DNA of 64,000 nucleotides from positions 62,001 through 126,000 of the forward strand of contig CACBXB010000001.1 in NCBI GenBank assembly GCA_902543185.1, given 5' to 3'. This document shows, in pieces, positions 47,494-57,498 of this stretch. Numbering within the stretch: the stretch's first letter is position 1; each line of letters begins with the position of its first letter. A program made the position numbers and the translations under genes. The DNA comes from Paracoccaceae bacterium. Its GTDB lineage: Bacteria; Pseudomonadota; Alphaproteobacteria; Rhodobacterales; Rhodobacteraceae. The notes under the pieces were generated by a model. It did not search any database. It was given only the letters and a program-made list of their open reading frames with translations, and was not told where the DNA came from.

Positions 47494-48402
47494 ATGATAG
47501 AAACCGTTTCTACACACCAATCAGAGGAAGATATCAGAAATGAAGATATTTCAATCTATTTAAACGGAAAAATATTGCCAAAAAATGAGGCGGTGGTAAG
47601 CGTTTATGATAGTGGATTTATGTTGGGAGACGGCGTTTGGGAGGGATTAAGGCTATATAATAATAGATGGGCTTTTTGCGATGAACATATAGATAGGCTA
47701 TTTGAGGCAGCATTAGCGATAGATTTAGATATAGGTTTAAGTAAATCAGATGTTATTGACGCTCTTATTAAGACCCAAAACTCTAATGGTATGGTAAACA
47801 ATGCCCATGCTAGGCTTATGATAACTAGGGGACCTAAAAAAAGACCCTTTCAACATCCGGCATTATCACAAGATGGACCTACTTTTGTTATTATTATGGA
47901 GCACTCTGTTCCCAAAATACCAAGGCCTATATCTTTAGCGACAGTGCCTCACTTGAGGGGCTTACCAATGACGCAAGACCCAAAGTTAAATAGCCATTCA
48001 AAACTTAACTGCATATTAGCTTGCATAGCAGCAGAGAAGGCTGGTGCGGATGAGGCGCTAATGCTTGATATTAATGGCTTTGTGAATACGACGAATGCCT
48101 GTAATTTTTTTATAGTTAAAAAAGGTGAAGTCTGGACTAGCACAGGTGACTATTGCATGAACGGAATTACTAGGCAAAAGGTGATAGATATATGTCGATC
48201 AGACGGTATACCAGTGTACGAAAAAAACTTTTCTTTAGTCGATACATACAGTTCGGAAGAGGCTTTTCTTACGGGTACTTTTGGGGCACAAACCCCAGTG
48301 GGATCTATTGACGGAAGAAGTATAGGTAAAGGCGAATTAGGTCCAATCACAGAACACATCAGAAAGCTATATAAGCTATTAATAAAAAAAGAGTGTGTAT
48401 GA
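47494..48402 (+). CDS. Class IV aminotransferase (branched-chain/D-amino-acid aminotransferase-like)
   Basis: A 302-aa fold-type IV PLP enzyme. It has YLNGKILPKNEAVVSVYDSG, GDGVWEGLRLY, the PLP lysine in NSHSKLNCILA, and NTTNACNFF with GITRQKVID, matching the IlvE/Dat/PabC superfamily. The substrate class cannot be fixed. The next gene, overlapping by 4 bases, encodes a sulfotransferase-like P-loop protein; a similar pair is fused as the branched-chain-aminotransferase-like proteins of eukaryotes, so the two probably act together. A GAAAGGGG ribosome-binding site precedes the ATG. Confidence 0.83.
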   Translation: MIETVSTHQSEEDIRNEDISIYLNGKILPKNEAVVSVYDSGFMLGDGVWEGLRLYNNRWAFCDEHIDRLFEAALAIDLDIGLSKSDVIDALIKTQNSNGMVNNAHARLMITRGPKKRPFQHPALSQDGPTFVIIMEHSVPKIPRPISLATVPHLRGLPMTQDPKLNSHSKLNCILACIAAEKAGADEALMLDINGFVNTTNACNFFIVKKGEVWTSTGDYCMNGITRQKVIDICRSDGIPVYEKNFSLVDTYSSEEAFLTGTFGAQTPVGSIDGRSIGKGELGPITEHIRKLYKLLIKKECV

Positions 48403-49115
48403 TTAATTTAGCAGTGTGGTCTGGACCGAGAAATATATCGACAGCTTTAATGTACTCATTTGGTAATCGAGATGATTTTGAAATAATTGATGAACCATTT
48501 TATGCAAATTATCTGATTGAAACAGGCCTAGATCATCCAATGCGAGAAGAAATTATATTATCGCAACCAGAAAGTGTCTCAGGCGTGGTAGATAATTTGA
48601 CAAAGGACAGATCAATTATTGGCAAAAATTTATACCAAAAGCATATGACACACCACATGGTTTTATCAGTTCCACTAGGTTGGCTTGACCAAGTAAAGCA
48701 CGTTTTTCTACTTAGACATCCCGCAAGAGTAATTTCAAGTTTTGAAAAAAAATACAATAAGATAAGCGAGCAGGACATAGGTTACAAAAAACAAGTAGAG
48801 TTGTTTTTGGAGGTTACAAAACGTGGCTTGAATCCTGTTGTTGTAAACTCTGAAGACATTAGAAAGAACCCTGAAGAGACACTTACAAAACTATGCAACA
48901 AAGTTAATTTAGGATTTCAAAAGTCTATGTTATCGTGGCCAAAGGGTGGACATAGAAAAGACGGTGTTTGGGCTTCACATTGGTATGGGTCAGCACATAA
49001 ATCTACCGGGTTTTCTGGTCCAGAAGATATCTTACCAAATTTGAAAGGAAGAAATGCAAATCTGGCTGAGGCTTCGATGCCTCTTTATAGCTCTTTATTA
49101 AAGTTTGCTATCTAA
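48399..49115 (+). CDS. Sulfotransferase-like P-loop protein
   Basis: A 238-aa protein opening INLAVWSGPRNISTALMYSF, which resembles the PAPS/phosphate-binding loop of sulfotransferases, with FLLRHPARVISSFEKK as the second (3'-phosphate) motif and GVWASHWYGSAHKSTGF near the C-terminus. The reaction is unknown. It starts in an ATGA overlap with the aminotransferase gene. The start at ATG 48399 is preferred over the in-frame GTG two codons earlier. Confidence 0.78.
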   Translation: MINLAVWSGPRNISTALMYSFGNRDDFEIIDEPFYANYLIETGLDHPMREEIILSQPESVSGVVDNLTKDRSIIGKNLYQKHMTHHMVLSVPLGWLDQVKHVFLLRHPARVISSFEKKYNKISEQDIGYKKQVELFLEVTKRGLNPVVVNSEDIRKNPEETLTKLCNKVNLGFQKSMLSWPKGGHRKDGVWASHWYGSAHKSTGFSGPEDILPNLKGRNANLAEASMPLYSSLLKFAI

Positions 49116-49121
49116 CAAAAA

Positions 49122-49810
49122 ATGAAATCCGTTTTTCCAACATCTGAACCACCGCTGCTCAAAGTTATAGGAAGAAACTATGGGTATCCAGTAAGAAGAA
49201 TTTTCTGTGTTGGTAGAAATTATGTTGAACATGTTCTCGAGCTTGGGAATGAGGTAGAAAAAACACAGCCGTTTTATTTTACTAAATCATTATTTTCATT
49301 ATTGGGTTCCGAAAAAACCTTACCTATCCCCCTATGACAAATGATCTGCATCACGAGGTAGAGTTGGTTGTTGCTATTGCAAAACCACTTCAAAAAGCAA
49401 ACAGGGAAGATTTAAAGGTTTCTATATTTGGTTATGCTTGCGGACTAGACATGACTAGGTGTGATTTGCAAAGTATAGCAAAAAAACAAGGTAAGCCCTG
49501 GGATATGTCAAAAGACTTTGACGGTTCCGCTATAATAGGGAAAATCACAGAGGCTAAAAAAGTTCCTGATATAAGAAAAGCAAACCTCAAGTTGTTTTTG
49601 AATAATAGACTTCAGCAGCACGGACAAATATCAGACATGATCCACTCTGTTGATGAAATACTTTTAGATTTATCAAAATATACTCAATTAATTCCTGGAG
49701 ATTTTGTAATGACTGGCACACCTGCAGGCGTTAGAGCAGTGAAACAAGGTGATTTGTTGGGTGCGCAAATAGACGGCTTAACAGAATTAAAAGTAAAAAT
49801 AACGGAATAA
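49122..49810 (+). pseudogene. Fumarylacetoacetate hydrolase (FAH) family protein, interrupted by a one-base frameshift
   Basis: Two reading frames together give a complete FAH-family protein. The first (49122-49337, 71 codons) has the N-terminal YPVRRIFCVGRNYVEHVLELG; the second (49334-49810, 158 codons) continues with MTNDLHHEVELVVAI, GLDMTRCDLQ, GKPWDMSKDFDGSA and FVMTGTPAGV. Restoring one base in the A6 run at 49312-49317 would read GSEKNLTYPPMTNDLHHE and yield 229 aa, a normal length for this family, which cleaves C-C bonds in acylpyruvates. The first stop and second ATG overlap as ATGA, so a split, coupled product is possible. Sequencing error, recent pseudogenisation and slippage cannot be told apart here. 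Confidence 0.8.
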
Positions 49811-49814
49811 TAAT

Positions 49815-50642
49815 CTAACTTGAAAGGCCTAGTAAATTTCTAGCTTCTTGTGGTGTCGCAACTGGTCTTTTGTACTGTTCACATAATTTAACAGCTCGTT
49901 TAACAAGTGCTGCATTAGATGGTGCTAGAGTTTCTTTATCAAGCCGAACATTATCCTCCAGGCCAACTCTTGTATGTCCACCGGCTCTAATAGACCATTC
50001 GTTAACTAGGATTTGGTTTGCACCTATTCCCGCTCCACACCATTCTGATTTGGGCGCACGTTTCTGCATTAATTCGACATAAAAATTGAATATAGTTTCA
50101 TCTGCTGGCATAGCATTTTTTACACCCATCACGAATTGAATATACAAATCCCCAAAAAGAAGTCCCTTAGAGTGCATATCGATGGCGTTTATTATATGTG
50201 AAAGATCAAAAGCCTCTACTTCAGGCATAACTTTGTGAATACACATTTGCTCCGCTAACCAAAGTATTAGTTCTGGCGAGTTTTCATAAACTCGTGTTGG
50301 GAAATTGTTAGAACCCACTGACAAAGATGCCATATCTGGTTTTAATGGCAGCATCCCTCCTCGTTCTTTTCCCGAACCAGATCTTCCCCCTGTTGAAAAC
50401 TGAATAATCATATCTGGGCAGTACTTTGAAATACCATCCTTCAGTAAAGAAAACTTTTCTGGATCAGATGTTGGAGTCTCATCTTCATTTCTGACATGAG
50501 CGTGGCATATTGTTGCCCCAGCTTCGAAAGATTCATGCGTGCTTTCTATCTGCTCAGATATTGAAATCGGCACATTAGGGTTGTCTTTCTTAGTTGGAAC
50601 AGATCCAGTGATTGCAACACAAATAATACATGGTTTGCTCAT
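49815..50642 (-). CDS. Beta-keto acid cleavage enzyme (BKACE/DUF849 family)
   Basis: A 275-aa TIM-barrel, zinc-dependent enzyme of the BKACE family (named for Kce, 3-keto-5-aminohexanoate cleavage enzyme), which condenses a beta-keto acid with acetyl-CoA to release acetoacetate and a CoA ester. The zinc site ATICHAHVR (about 42-50) and later GGHTRVGLEDN are diagnostic, with QFSTGG for substrate binding. The substrate is not predictable from sequence alone. Convergent with the FAH gene (4-base gap). Confidence 0.88.
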   Translation of the reverse strand: MSKPCIICVAITGSVPTKKDNPNVPISISEQIESTHESFEAGATICHAHVRNEDETPTSDPEKFSLLKDGISKYCPDMIIQFSTGGRSGSGKERGGMLPLKPDMASLSVGSNNFPTRVYENSPELILWLAEQMCIHKVMPEVEAFDLSHIINAIDMHSKGLLFGDLYIQFVMGVKNAMPADETIFNFYVELMQKRAPKSEWCGAGIGANQILVNEWSIRAGGHTRVGLEDNVRLDKETLAPSNAALVKRAVKLCEQYKRPVATPQEARNLLGLSS

Positions 50643-50728
50643 TAAGCTTTTTCTACTTTCAATAATGATTTATTTTTATTGTGGGACCACTAAACCATTT
50701 TACATAAATTCGAGCAAGGTCGAGATGT

Positions 50729-51601
50729 ATGTTAAACAATAAAAGCCTTTCAATTTTAGCAGTGATTTTAGCGGCAACTTTGTGGGGTATGACTGGAACC
50801 ATTCAAGCGCTTATTCCTGAATATAAAGAGCCTTTGGTCGTAGGTGCTATACGTCTCTATTTAGCAGCAATTTATTTATTTTTAATATCGATATTGTTTG
50901 ATAAAAATCTATTTTCTGCCATTTCTAAGTCCCCTGTTTTAATAGCCTTTTCTGGCCTATTTATGATGTTATATAACATGACTTTTTTTGCGGCTGTTTT
51001 GATTTCTGGTGTGGGCGTAGGAACAGCGATTACTATTGGAAGTGCGCCTATTTGGGCAATTTTATTTGAGTTTATTATATTAAAATCAACACATGGTTTT
51101 AATAAACTAATTGGCGCAATTTTGGCCGTGACTGGTATTTGCGTATTAATGCTTTTTGATGATAATACTGACTGGTCAAACTTAGGTGCTTTTTTAGCTC
51201 TACTTTCAGGTTTGTCTTATGCGCTTTATTCACTGTCTACATCTAGGATAGTTAAGAAGCTTTCACACCATAATACGGCTGCTTGGACGTTTTTAATAGC
51301 TGCTTTTTTTTCTACGCCAGTATTTATTTTTTTTCCATCATCTTGGGTGTTTTCCCACGATGCAATTTACTATCTAATTTTTCTTGGAGTGTGTGCTACC
51401 GGTATTGCATACTCTTTTTTCACGTTTGGATTAAAATATTTGACCTCTTCAACCGCAGTGACGTTGTCACTAGTAGAACCAATAACCGCTGTAATTTTGG
51501 CAATAATAATTTTAGGGGAGTTTTTTTCTATGAGCCAATATCTAGCTATCATGGTAATAATTATAGGATTATATTTTACATCTAAAAGCGAGGCTGATTA
51601 G
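50729..51601 (+). CDS. EamA/DMT-family membrane transporter
   Basis: A 290-aa membrane protein with about ten hydrophobic segments in two EamA repeats. It begins [20 protein letters not shown] with the typical first helix, and has [16 protein letters not shown] near the C-terminus, the second-repeat signature. Substrate unknown; its place beside BKACE and the aminotransferase suggests a metabolite of that pathway, which is only an inference. The 3' end overlaps the convergent aroC by 4 bases. Confidence 0.84.
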   Translation: MLNNKSLSILAVILAATLWGMTGTIQALIPEYKEPLVVGAIRLYLAAIYLFLISILFDKNLFSAISKSPVLIAFSGLFMMLYNMTFFAAVLISGVGVGTAITIGSAPIWAILFEFIILKSTHGFNKLIGAILAVTGICVLMLFDDNTDWSNLGAFLALLSGLSYALYSLSTSRIVKKLSHHNTAAWTFLIAAFFSTPVFIFFPSSWVFSHDAIYYLIFLGVCATGIAYSFFTFGLKYLTSSTAVTLSLVEPITAVILAIIILGEFFSMSQYLAIMVIIIGLYFTSKSEAD

Positions 51602-52701
51602 CCTATTTTTCCTCTGTTTTCACCTATTTGGCCCCGGTGCAAAAGATAATGGTCAAGAAGAACGCAGGCCATCATGGCCTCGCCAACTGGAACAGCCCGA
51701 ATACCCACACAAGGATCATGCCGACCCTTAGTTATAATTTCAGTTTCTTCGCCTTTTTGTGTTATTGTTTTTTTAGGTGATAGGATTGAGGAAGTTGGTT
51801 TAACTGCAAACCTGACAACAATATCTTGTCCAGTGGAGATGCCGCCAAGTATACCGCCGGAATGGTTTGACGAATATCGAGGTCCGTTTTTTCCATCCAT
51901 GAAAATCTCATCCGCGTTTTGAGAACCTAAAAGCGATGCGGCATTCATACCTTCGCCAATCTCCACACCCTTAACGGCGTTTATTGACATCATCGCAGCC
52001 GCTAAGTCAGTATCAATTTTTCCATATATAGGAGCTCCTAAACCAGGAGAGACATTTTTAGCTATAATTTCGATTATGGCTCCAACAGAGTCCCGAGACT
52101 TTCTTATATTTTCTAAATAGTCTTTCCATCTGTTAACAGCTTTAAAATCGGGACACCAAAAAGGATTATTTTCAATTTGATTTAAATCAATTCTGGATCT
52201 ATCAATTTTCTGATCGCCCATTTGCGTCATATAACCATATATTTCAAGATCGGGCACTAGATTTTTCAGCACAAGTCTAGCTACTCCGCCCGCAGCCACT
52301 CGGGCAGCAGTTTCTCTAGCTGACGATCTGCCGCCACCACGATAATCTCGGATGCCATATTTCTGCCAGTAGGTGATGTCTGCATGACCAGGTCGAAAAG
52401 TCTGAGCTATTTCGCTGTAATCCTTTGATCTTTGATCGGTGTTTTTAATCATTAATTGGATAGGTGTCCCTGTCGAAACCCCCTCAAAAACACCAGATAA
52501 TATTTCAACACTATCTGGTTCTTTTCTTTGGGTTGTATATTTGCTTTGACCCGGTTTTCTTTTATCCATCCAAACTTGTAATTTGTTCTGATCGATATCT
52601 ATGCCCGGAGGGCATCCGTCTATAGTTGCGCCAAGACTTGGACCGTGGCTCTCGCCCCAGGTTGTCACCTTATACATATGTCCAAAAGAATTTAGGCTCA
52701 T
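51598..52701 (-). CDS. aroC: Chorismate synthase
   Basis: A 367-aa FMN-dependent enzyme that converts EPSP to chorismate. Signatures are [18 protein letters not shown] (about 16-33), [29 protein letters not shown] and [17 protein letters not shown]. It is a single gene between convergent eamA and the thiBPQ control region; it reads away from the riboswitch. Confidence 0.97.
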   Translation of the reverse strand: MSLNSFGHMYKVTTWGESHGPSLGATIDGCPPGIDIDQNKLQVWMDKRKPGQSKYTTQRKEPDSVEILSGVFEGVSTGTPIQLMIKNTDQRSKDYSEIAQTFRPGHADITYWQKYGIRDYRGGGRSSARETAARVAAGGVARLVLKNLVPDLEIYGYMTQMGDQKIDRSRIDLNQIENNPFWCPDFKAVNRWKDYLENIRKSRDSVGAIIEIIAKNVSPGLGAPIYGKIDTDLAAAMMSINAVKGVEIGEGMNAASLLGSQNADEIFMDGKNGPRYSSNHSGGILGGISTGQDIVVRFAVKPTSSILSPKKTITQKGEETEIITKGRHDPCVGIRAVPVGEAMMACVLLDHYLLHRGQIGENRGKIG

Positions 52702-52854
52702 TTAACGATAACTTTCTATTATAATCATCCTGATACTGTCTCTTATTGCGCTGGGCAAGTCTTACACAAAAGTAAATTTTATTATGTTTTTCCAAAATAA
52801 AAAAATCCCTTTTGTTTCTTGACCTTAATAAAATTTATGATAATCCATCAAGAA

Positions 52855-52968
52855 CCTCGGGGAGCCGAAAATTGGCTGAGATGCGCAAGCGAACCCGTAG
52901 AACCTGAACCGGATAACGCCGGCGGAGGGAAGGATAAACTTCTTTAAGTTTGAACTTGCTCTCCCCGA
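52855..52968 (+). promoter_or_regulatory. TPP riboswitch (THI element) with translational expression platform
   Basis: The conserved THI-box core is visible: CGGGGAGCC near 52858, GGCTGAGATG at 52874-52883, ACCTGAACCGGATAA at 52902-52916 and GCGGAGGGAAGG at 52922-52933. It lies 50 bases before thiB, a thiamine importer gene. Downstream, CTCCCCGA (52961-52968) is exactly complementary to the 5' strand TCGGGGAG (52857-52864), and TCTCC at 52960-52964 can alternatively pair with the ribosome-binding site GGAGA. With TPP bound the 5' strand is held in P1, leaving the C-rich segment to block the ribosome site, which fits repression by thiamine pyrophosphate. Confidence 0.93.
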
Positions 52969-52986
52969 AAAAGTGAGGAGATTAAA

Positions 52987-53964
52987 TTGAGATTTTTTAT
53001 ATTTTTGACGGGTATTTCTTTGGCAACATTAGCTTCTGCTAATAAGCCAGTACTTACAGTTTACGCGCCTGATTATTTTGTATCAGAGTGGGGTCCTGGC
53101 CCCTCTATAGAAGAAGCATTTGAAAAAACTTGTGAATGCGACGTTAAGTTTTCAGCAGGGGATTTGGTGCCGCGATTGATTTTAGAAGGATCCAGTACAG
53201 AGGCTGATATTATTATAGGTTTAAATACAGACGTAACAAAAAAAGCTCGGGAAACGGGTTTGTTCGCACCTCATCAGCAAAATAATGATGCTTTGTTTTT
53301 ACCTATACAATGGAATGATGATACTTTTTTACCGTTCAATTGGTCGTATGTTTCATTTGTGTATGACGAAACAAAGATTTCTCAGCCACCAAAAAGCTTT
53401 GATGAATTAGCAAATATGAAAAACGCTAAAATAGTCATACAAGATCCACGAAGCTCAATATCTGGTTTGGCCCTCGTACTGTGGGTCAAAGAAATTTATG
53501 GTGACAAGGCAGAAGACTATTGGTCGAAACTGGCACCAAAAATTCTGACAGTAACCAAGGGCTGGTCCGAAGCTTATGGGCTTTTTACTTCTGGTGAAGC
53601 AGAAATGGTGTTATCTTTTAACACTTCGCCTGCCTACCATATTTCTGTGGAAGAAGATCAGACAAAAAAAGCGGCTATTTTTGAAGAGGGACACTATGCT
53701 TATTTTGAATTGGTTGGGAAATTGAAAAGCTCAAATCAACCTGAATTAGCAAATAAATTTATGCAATTTGTTCTTTCTGGCGAGTTTCAGTCTCTAATAC
53801 CATTTACCAATTGGTCTTATCCCGCAGCACAAGATAGATCAAAGTGGCCAGAAGTGTTTTCAAAACTTCCTTATCCAGAAAAAGCGTATTTTCTGGACGA
53901 AGATAAGGCTGATAAGATGCGCAAAAAGGCTATAGAAGAATGGCGCGCAGCACTGTCGCAGTAA
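52987..53964 (+). CDS. thiB: Thiamine ABC transporter, periplasmic binding protein
   Basis: A 325-aa exported binding protein for thiamine/TPP. A signal peptide occupies residues 1-18 (RFFIFLTGISLATLASA), followed by VLTVYAPDYFVSEWGPGP, the ThiB-type start of the mature domain. The start is a TTG at 52987 with a strong GAGGAG six bases upstream; no in-frame ATG precedes the signal. Controlled by the TPP riboswitch. Overlaps thiP by 25 bases. Confidence 0.93.
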   Translation: MRFFIFLTGISLATLASANKPVLTVYAPDYFVSEWGPGPSIEEAFEKTCECDVKFSAGDLVPRLILEGSSTEADIIIGLNTDVTKKARETGLFAPHQQNNDALFLPIQWNDDTFLPFNWSYVSFVYDETKISQPPKSFDELANMKNAKIVIQDPRSSISGLALVLWVKEIYGDKAEDYWSKLAPKILTVTKGWSEAYGLFTSGEAEMVLSFNTSPAYHISVEEDQTKKAAIFEEGHYAYFELVGKLKSSNQPELANKFMQFVLSGEFQSLIPFTNWSYPAAQDRSKWPEVFSKLPYPEKAYFLDEDKADKMRKKAIEEWRAALSQ

Positions 53965-55442
53965 TTAGCTCTATGTTTGTAGTGGGCCTGTTATTGGGCC
54001 CACTCATTTCTCTAATAAATTTTAGTGGCTTATCATTAAGCTTATCTATTTCGGATATAGCTGCGATAAAATTTACATTTGTTCAGGCTGCCTATTCAGC
54101 AACGTTGTCGACAGCTCTTGCTATTCCTGTAGCCAATGCGCTTCTAAGGCAAAAATTTTGGGGAAAAAGCTTCGTAGTTTTAATTCTAGGAGCACCTTTT
54201 ATTTTACCAGTAATTGTGGCTGTTTTGGGACTAATTTTAGTTTTTGGTAATAATGGCATAGTGAATAATCTTCTGAATTTAATTGGTCTTGGTTCTATTA
54301 AAATTTATGGTTTTTGGGGTGTAATTCTTGCACACGTATTTTTCAATCTTCCTCTAGCAATTAGGATTTTACTTCAGGCTTTTAATGATATGCCTGGTGA
54401 ACAATATAGGCTCGCTTCGTCTTTAAAATTGTCTTCTGCTCAAAAATTCTTTGTCTTGGAGTGGCCCGTTTTGAAAAAGGTTTGTCCAGGTGTTTGGGCA
54501 GTTATATTTGCAATTTGTCTTTCTAGTTTTGCTGTAGCTTTAACTTTGGGTGGAGGCCCGAAGGCCACAACTGTCGAATTAGCTATTTATCAGGCATTTT
54601 TTTACGATCTAGACTTTTCAAAAGCTGCACAATTAGCATTAATCCAAATTGTTTTAGTATGTAGCGTGGTTTTCGCCAGCCAATTTATAGTCAAACCAAA
54701 AACAGTTTTTGGTCTTGATATTAAAATCTCAAATCAAAACCCCTCTAATATTCAAAAAACCATGGATGCATTGGTTATAATTATAACACTACTTTTTATT
54801 TTTATCCCAATACTAGTGATTTTTTTCTATGGTTTTGCTGACGTTTTCTTTCTGCCATTTTCCGTATTTCAAGCGGCAGGCCTATCAATACAAATAGCCA
54901 TGCTGTCATCTTTTTTGTCTGTTTTTCTCGGTTTGTGCTTAACGACAAATATGGGAGAAATGTTTGGCTCTCTTGGTATAGCAATCTCTCCGATAGTTAT
55001 AGGAGCAGGTACTTTTTTGATGCTAAAAAACTTTGGAAACCCTTACTTATTGGCAGTACCAATTACAGCTATTGTGAATGCACTAGTATCGCTACCCTTT
55101 GTAATTCGCATATTAAAACCATCAGCTTTAGAGATAAGAACGGAGTTCGAAAATTTATCTCGTTCCATTGGTCTGACGGGCATTTTTTGGGTCTGGTGGG
55201 TTTATCTTCGGAGGCTTAAAAGGCAAATAGGTTTTTCTCTTGGCGTGGCCTCAGCGCTTTCTATGGGCGATTTGGGAGTGATAGTACTATTTGGTTCAGG
55301 AGAAATAGCTACTTTACCTTTGAAAATTTACCAATTCATGGGATCCTATAGAGTAGATGAAGCTCTAGCTTCTGCTCTCTTGTTGTCTTTGTTGGCATTT
55401 GGAAGCTTTGCATTTTTTGATAAATTGGGTCGCATTCTATGA
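53940..55442 (+). CDS. thiP: Thiamine ABC transporter permease
   Basis: A 500-aa integral membrane protein with about 12 hydrophobic segments in two homologous permease halves. The EAA-type cytoplasmic loop of each half is visible, for example FNLPLAIRILLQAFNDMPGEQYRLASSL (shown by positions about 135-162) and LSRSIGLTG near residue 405. It forms the channel of ThiBPQ in the inner membrane. Ends in a 4-base overlap with thiQ. Confidence 0.92.
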   Translation: MARSTVAVISSMFVVGLLLGPLISLINFSGLSLSLSISDIAAIKFTFVQAAYSATLSTALAIPVANALLRQKFWGKSFVVLILGAPFILPVIVAVLGLILVFGNNGIVNNLLNLIGLGSIKIYGFWGVILAHVFFNLPLAIRILLQAFNDMPGEQYRLASSLKLSSAQKFFVLEWPVLKKVCPGVWAVIFAICLSSFAVALTLGGGPKATTVELAIYQAFFYDLDFSKAAQLALIQIVLVCSVVFASQFIVKPKTVFGLDIKISNQNPSNIQKTMDALVIIITLLFIFIPILVIFFYGFADVFFLPFSVFQAAGLSIQIAMLSSFLSVFLGLCLTTNMGEMFGSLGIAISPIVIGAGTFLMLKNFGNPYLLAVPITAIVNALVSLPFVIRILKPSALEIRTEFENLSRSIGLTGIFWVWWVYLRRLKRQIGFSLGVASALSMGDLGVIVLFGSGEIATLPLKIYQFMGSYRVDEALASALLLSLLAFGSFAFFDKLGRIL

Positions 55443-56122
55443 TCAGATTTGAAGATGTCATCATAAAGATAGGTGATTTTCAGTTAGCTGCGAATATGAC
55501 TGTGCCAAAAGGTTTTACATCAGTGATTGGGCAATCAGGCGCCGGAAAGTCAACCTTTTTATCGTCCTTGAGCGGACATAGATCCTTAACCTCTGGAAAA
55601 ATTTTTGTAGATAAAACTCGCATAGATTTACTGCCTTCAAATAAACGTCCGTGTTCAATTATATTTCAGGAATTCAATTTATTCCCTCACCTGTCCATAG
55701 TCCAAAATTTAAATTTAGTTTGTGGAAATAAATTTTTTGTTTCAGAATCTTCCAGAGAAAAAATAAAAAAAGTTTTAGAAAAAGTTGGTATAGCTGAATT
55801 AATTGATCGCCTGCCCTCTGAAATGTCTGGTGGACAACAAAGTCGCGCTGCGCTAGCTCGAGTGCTTTTACAGCGAAACCCCATTTTGCTACTTGACGAA
55901 CCATTCTCTGCGCTTGGTCCCAATCAGAAATCAGAGTTAATTGACTTGGTTGATAGCTTATCAAAAGAGCAAGATATTTCGGTACTGCTGATTACTCACG
56001 ACCCAAAAGATGTCCGACAAATTGCAGGCCATTGCATAGTGGTTAAAGATCAAACGGTATTGGGCCCATTTGAGACATCAGCAGCGTTAGATGAAGATGG
56101 GCCATTGAAAGGTTACCTGTAA
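55439..56122 (+). CDS. thiQ: Thiamine ABC transporter ATPase
   Basis: A 227-aa ABC ATPase. Walker A is GQSGAGKST (about 34-42), the signature is MSGGQQSRAALAR and Walker B is ILLLDEPFSALG, with the H-loop in LLITHDP. It starts in an ATGA overlap with thiP and completes the riboswitch-controlled thiamine importer. Convergent with hslU (3-base gap). Confidence 0.93.
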   Translation: MIRFEDVIIKIGDFQLAANMTVPKGFTSVIGQSGAGKSTFLSSLSGHRSLTSGKIFVDKTRIDLLPSNKRPCSIIFQEFNLFPHLSIVQNLNLVCGNKFFVSESSREKIKKVLEKVGIAELIDRLPSEMSGGQQSRAALARVLLQRNPILLLDEPFSALGPNQKSELIDLVDSLSKEQDISVLLITHDPKDVRQIAGHCIVVKDQTVLGPFETSAALDEDGPLKGYL

Positions 56123-56125
56123 GGG

Positions 56126-57433
56126 TCAAAGAACATATCTGCTCAGATCAGTACTTTTACTTAGCTCCCCAACATGCTGTTCAACAAAAGCAACGTCAAC
56201 TTTTACTTTTGAACCTGAATTATCGGGTGCAGTAAACGAAAGCTCCTCGAAGACACGCTCCAGAACAGTATATAATCGTCGGGCACCAATATTTTCTACT
56301 GAATGATTAACCTCAGCCGCAATTTTTGCTAACGCTTGGATTCCATCATCTGAAAAAGAAACCTCTACACCTTCAGTTCCCATAAGTGCTGAATATTGTC
56401 GAGTCAAAGCGTTATCTGTTTCAGTTAGAATTCGGACAAAATCATCTTCTGTCAGAGCTCTTAATTCTACACGGATTGGAAGGCGCCCCTGTAACTCTGG
56501 CAATAAGTCGGAAGGTTTGGCCACATGAAACGCTCCTGACGCGATGAAAAGAATGTGATCTGTTTTAATTGGGCCATGCTTTGTGCTGACAGTTGTTCCT
56601 TCAATAAGTGGCAGAAGGTCGCGCTGGACACCTTCGCGGCTCACGTCAGCTCCCCTTGCATCGCTTCGGGCACATACCTTATCGATTTCATCTAGAAATA
56701 CGATGCCATTTTCTTGAACAGCTTCCAAGGCAGCGCGAGTGACAACCTCATCATCTAATATTTTGTCAGCCTCTTCGCTTAATAAAATATCATGGCTTTC
56801 AGAAACAGTCATTTTGCGGCGAGTTTTTCTTCCACTCATAGCTTTACCGAATATATCCCCAATATTCATCATTCCCATCTGCGACCCTGGCTGTCCTGGT
56901 ATATCAAACATTGACATCGGGTTGGAAGTATCGTTCACGTCTAATTCGATCTCGGTCCCGTCTAGTTCACCATTAAGAAGTTTTTTTCGAAACATTTCGC
57001 GTGTTGAGTCACGAGCATCAGTGCCCGCTATAGCGTCTAAAACACGATCTTCGGCAGCTTTTTGAGCCTTAGCTTTTACGTCTTCCCTCATATATTCTCT
57101 GGTATCATTAATAGCCGCATCTACTAAATCCCGTACTATTTGTTCTACATCGCGGCCTACATATCCAACTTCAGTGAACTTTGTTGCCTCAACTTTTATA
57201 AATGGGGCACGTGCTAACTTTGCTAAGCGTCTACTAATTTCTGTTTTTCCTACACCAGTAGGCCCGATCATTAGAATATTTTTTGGATAAACTTCATCGC
57301 GCAAGTCGGTGGATAATTGTTTTCTTCTCCAACGCGATCTTAACGCTACAGCCACAGCGCGCTTTGCATCATTTTGCCCAATAATAAAACGGTCTAGCTC
57401 CGAGACGATTTCACGTGGTGTAAGGTCTGTCAT
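56126..57433 (-). CDS. hslU: ATP-dependent protease ATPase subunit HslU
   Basis: A 435-aa AAA+ unfoldase that feeds substrates to HslV. Walker [10 protein letters not shown] (about 54-62), Walker [11 protein letters not shown] and the inserted I-domain (about 110-235) are visible, and the C-terminus ends DLSRYVL, the tail that docks into HslV. A strong GAGG ribosome-binding site precedes the ATG. Follows hslV with a 65-base gap. Confidence 0.96.
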   Translation of the reverse strand: MTDLTPREIVSELDRFIIGQNDAKRAVAVALRSRWRRKQLSTDLRDEVYPKNILMIGPTGVGKTEISRRLAKLARAPFIKVEATKFTEVGYVGRDVEQIVRDLVDAAINDTREYMREDVKAKAQKAAEDRVLDAIAGTDARDSTREMFRKKLLNGELDGTEIELDVNDTSNPMSMFDIPGQPGSQMGMMNIGDIFGKAMSGRKTRRKMTVSESHDILLSEEADKILDDEVVTRAALEAVQENGIVFLDEIDKVCARSDARGADVSREGVQRDLLPLIEGTTVSTKHGPIKTDHILFIASGAFHVAKPSDLLPELQGRLPIRVELRALTEDDFVRILTETDNALTRQYSALMGTEGVEVSFSDDGIQALAKIAAEVNHSVENIGARRLYTVLERVFEELSFTAPDNSGSKVKVDVAFVEQHVGELSKSTDLSRYVL

Positions 57434-57498
57434 TTATTCCTCTAGATTAATTTTTCTGGTAATTTTAGGCGGTTAATATATTTTTTAATAAACTATCT

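Noticed and set aside
49311-49319. Canonical -1 slippery heptamer at the FAH frameshift
   Set aside because: The zero-frame register is GAA AAA ACC, so the X XXY YYZ rule is not met; at most single-tRNA or transcriptional slippage on A6 is possible.
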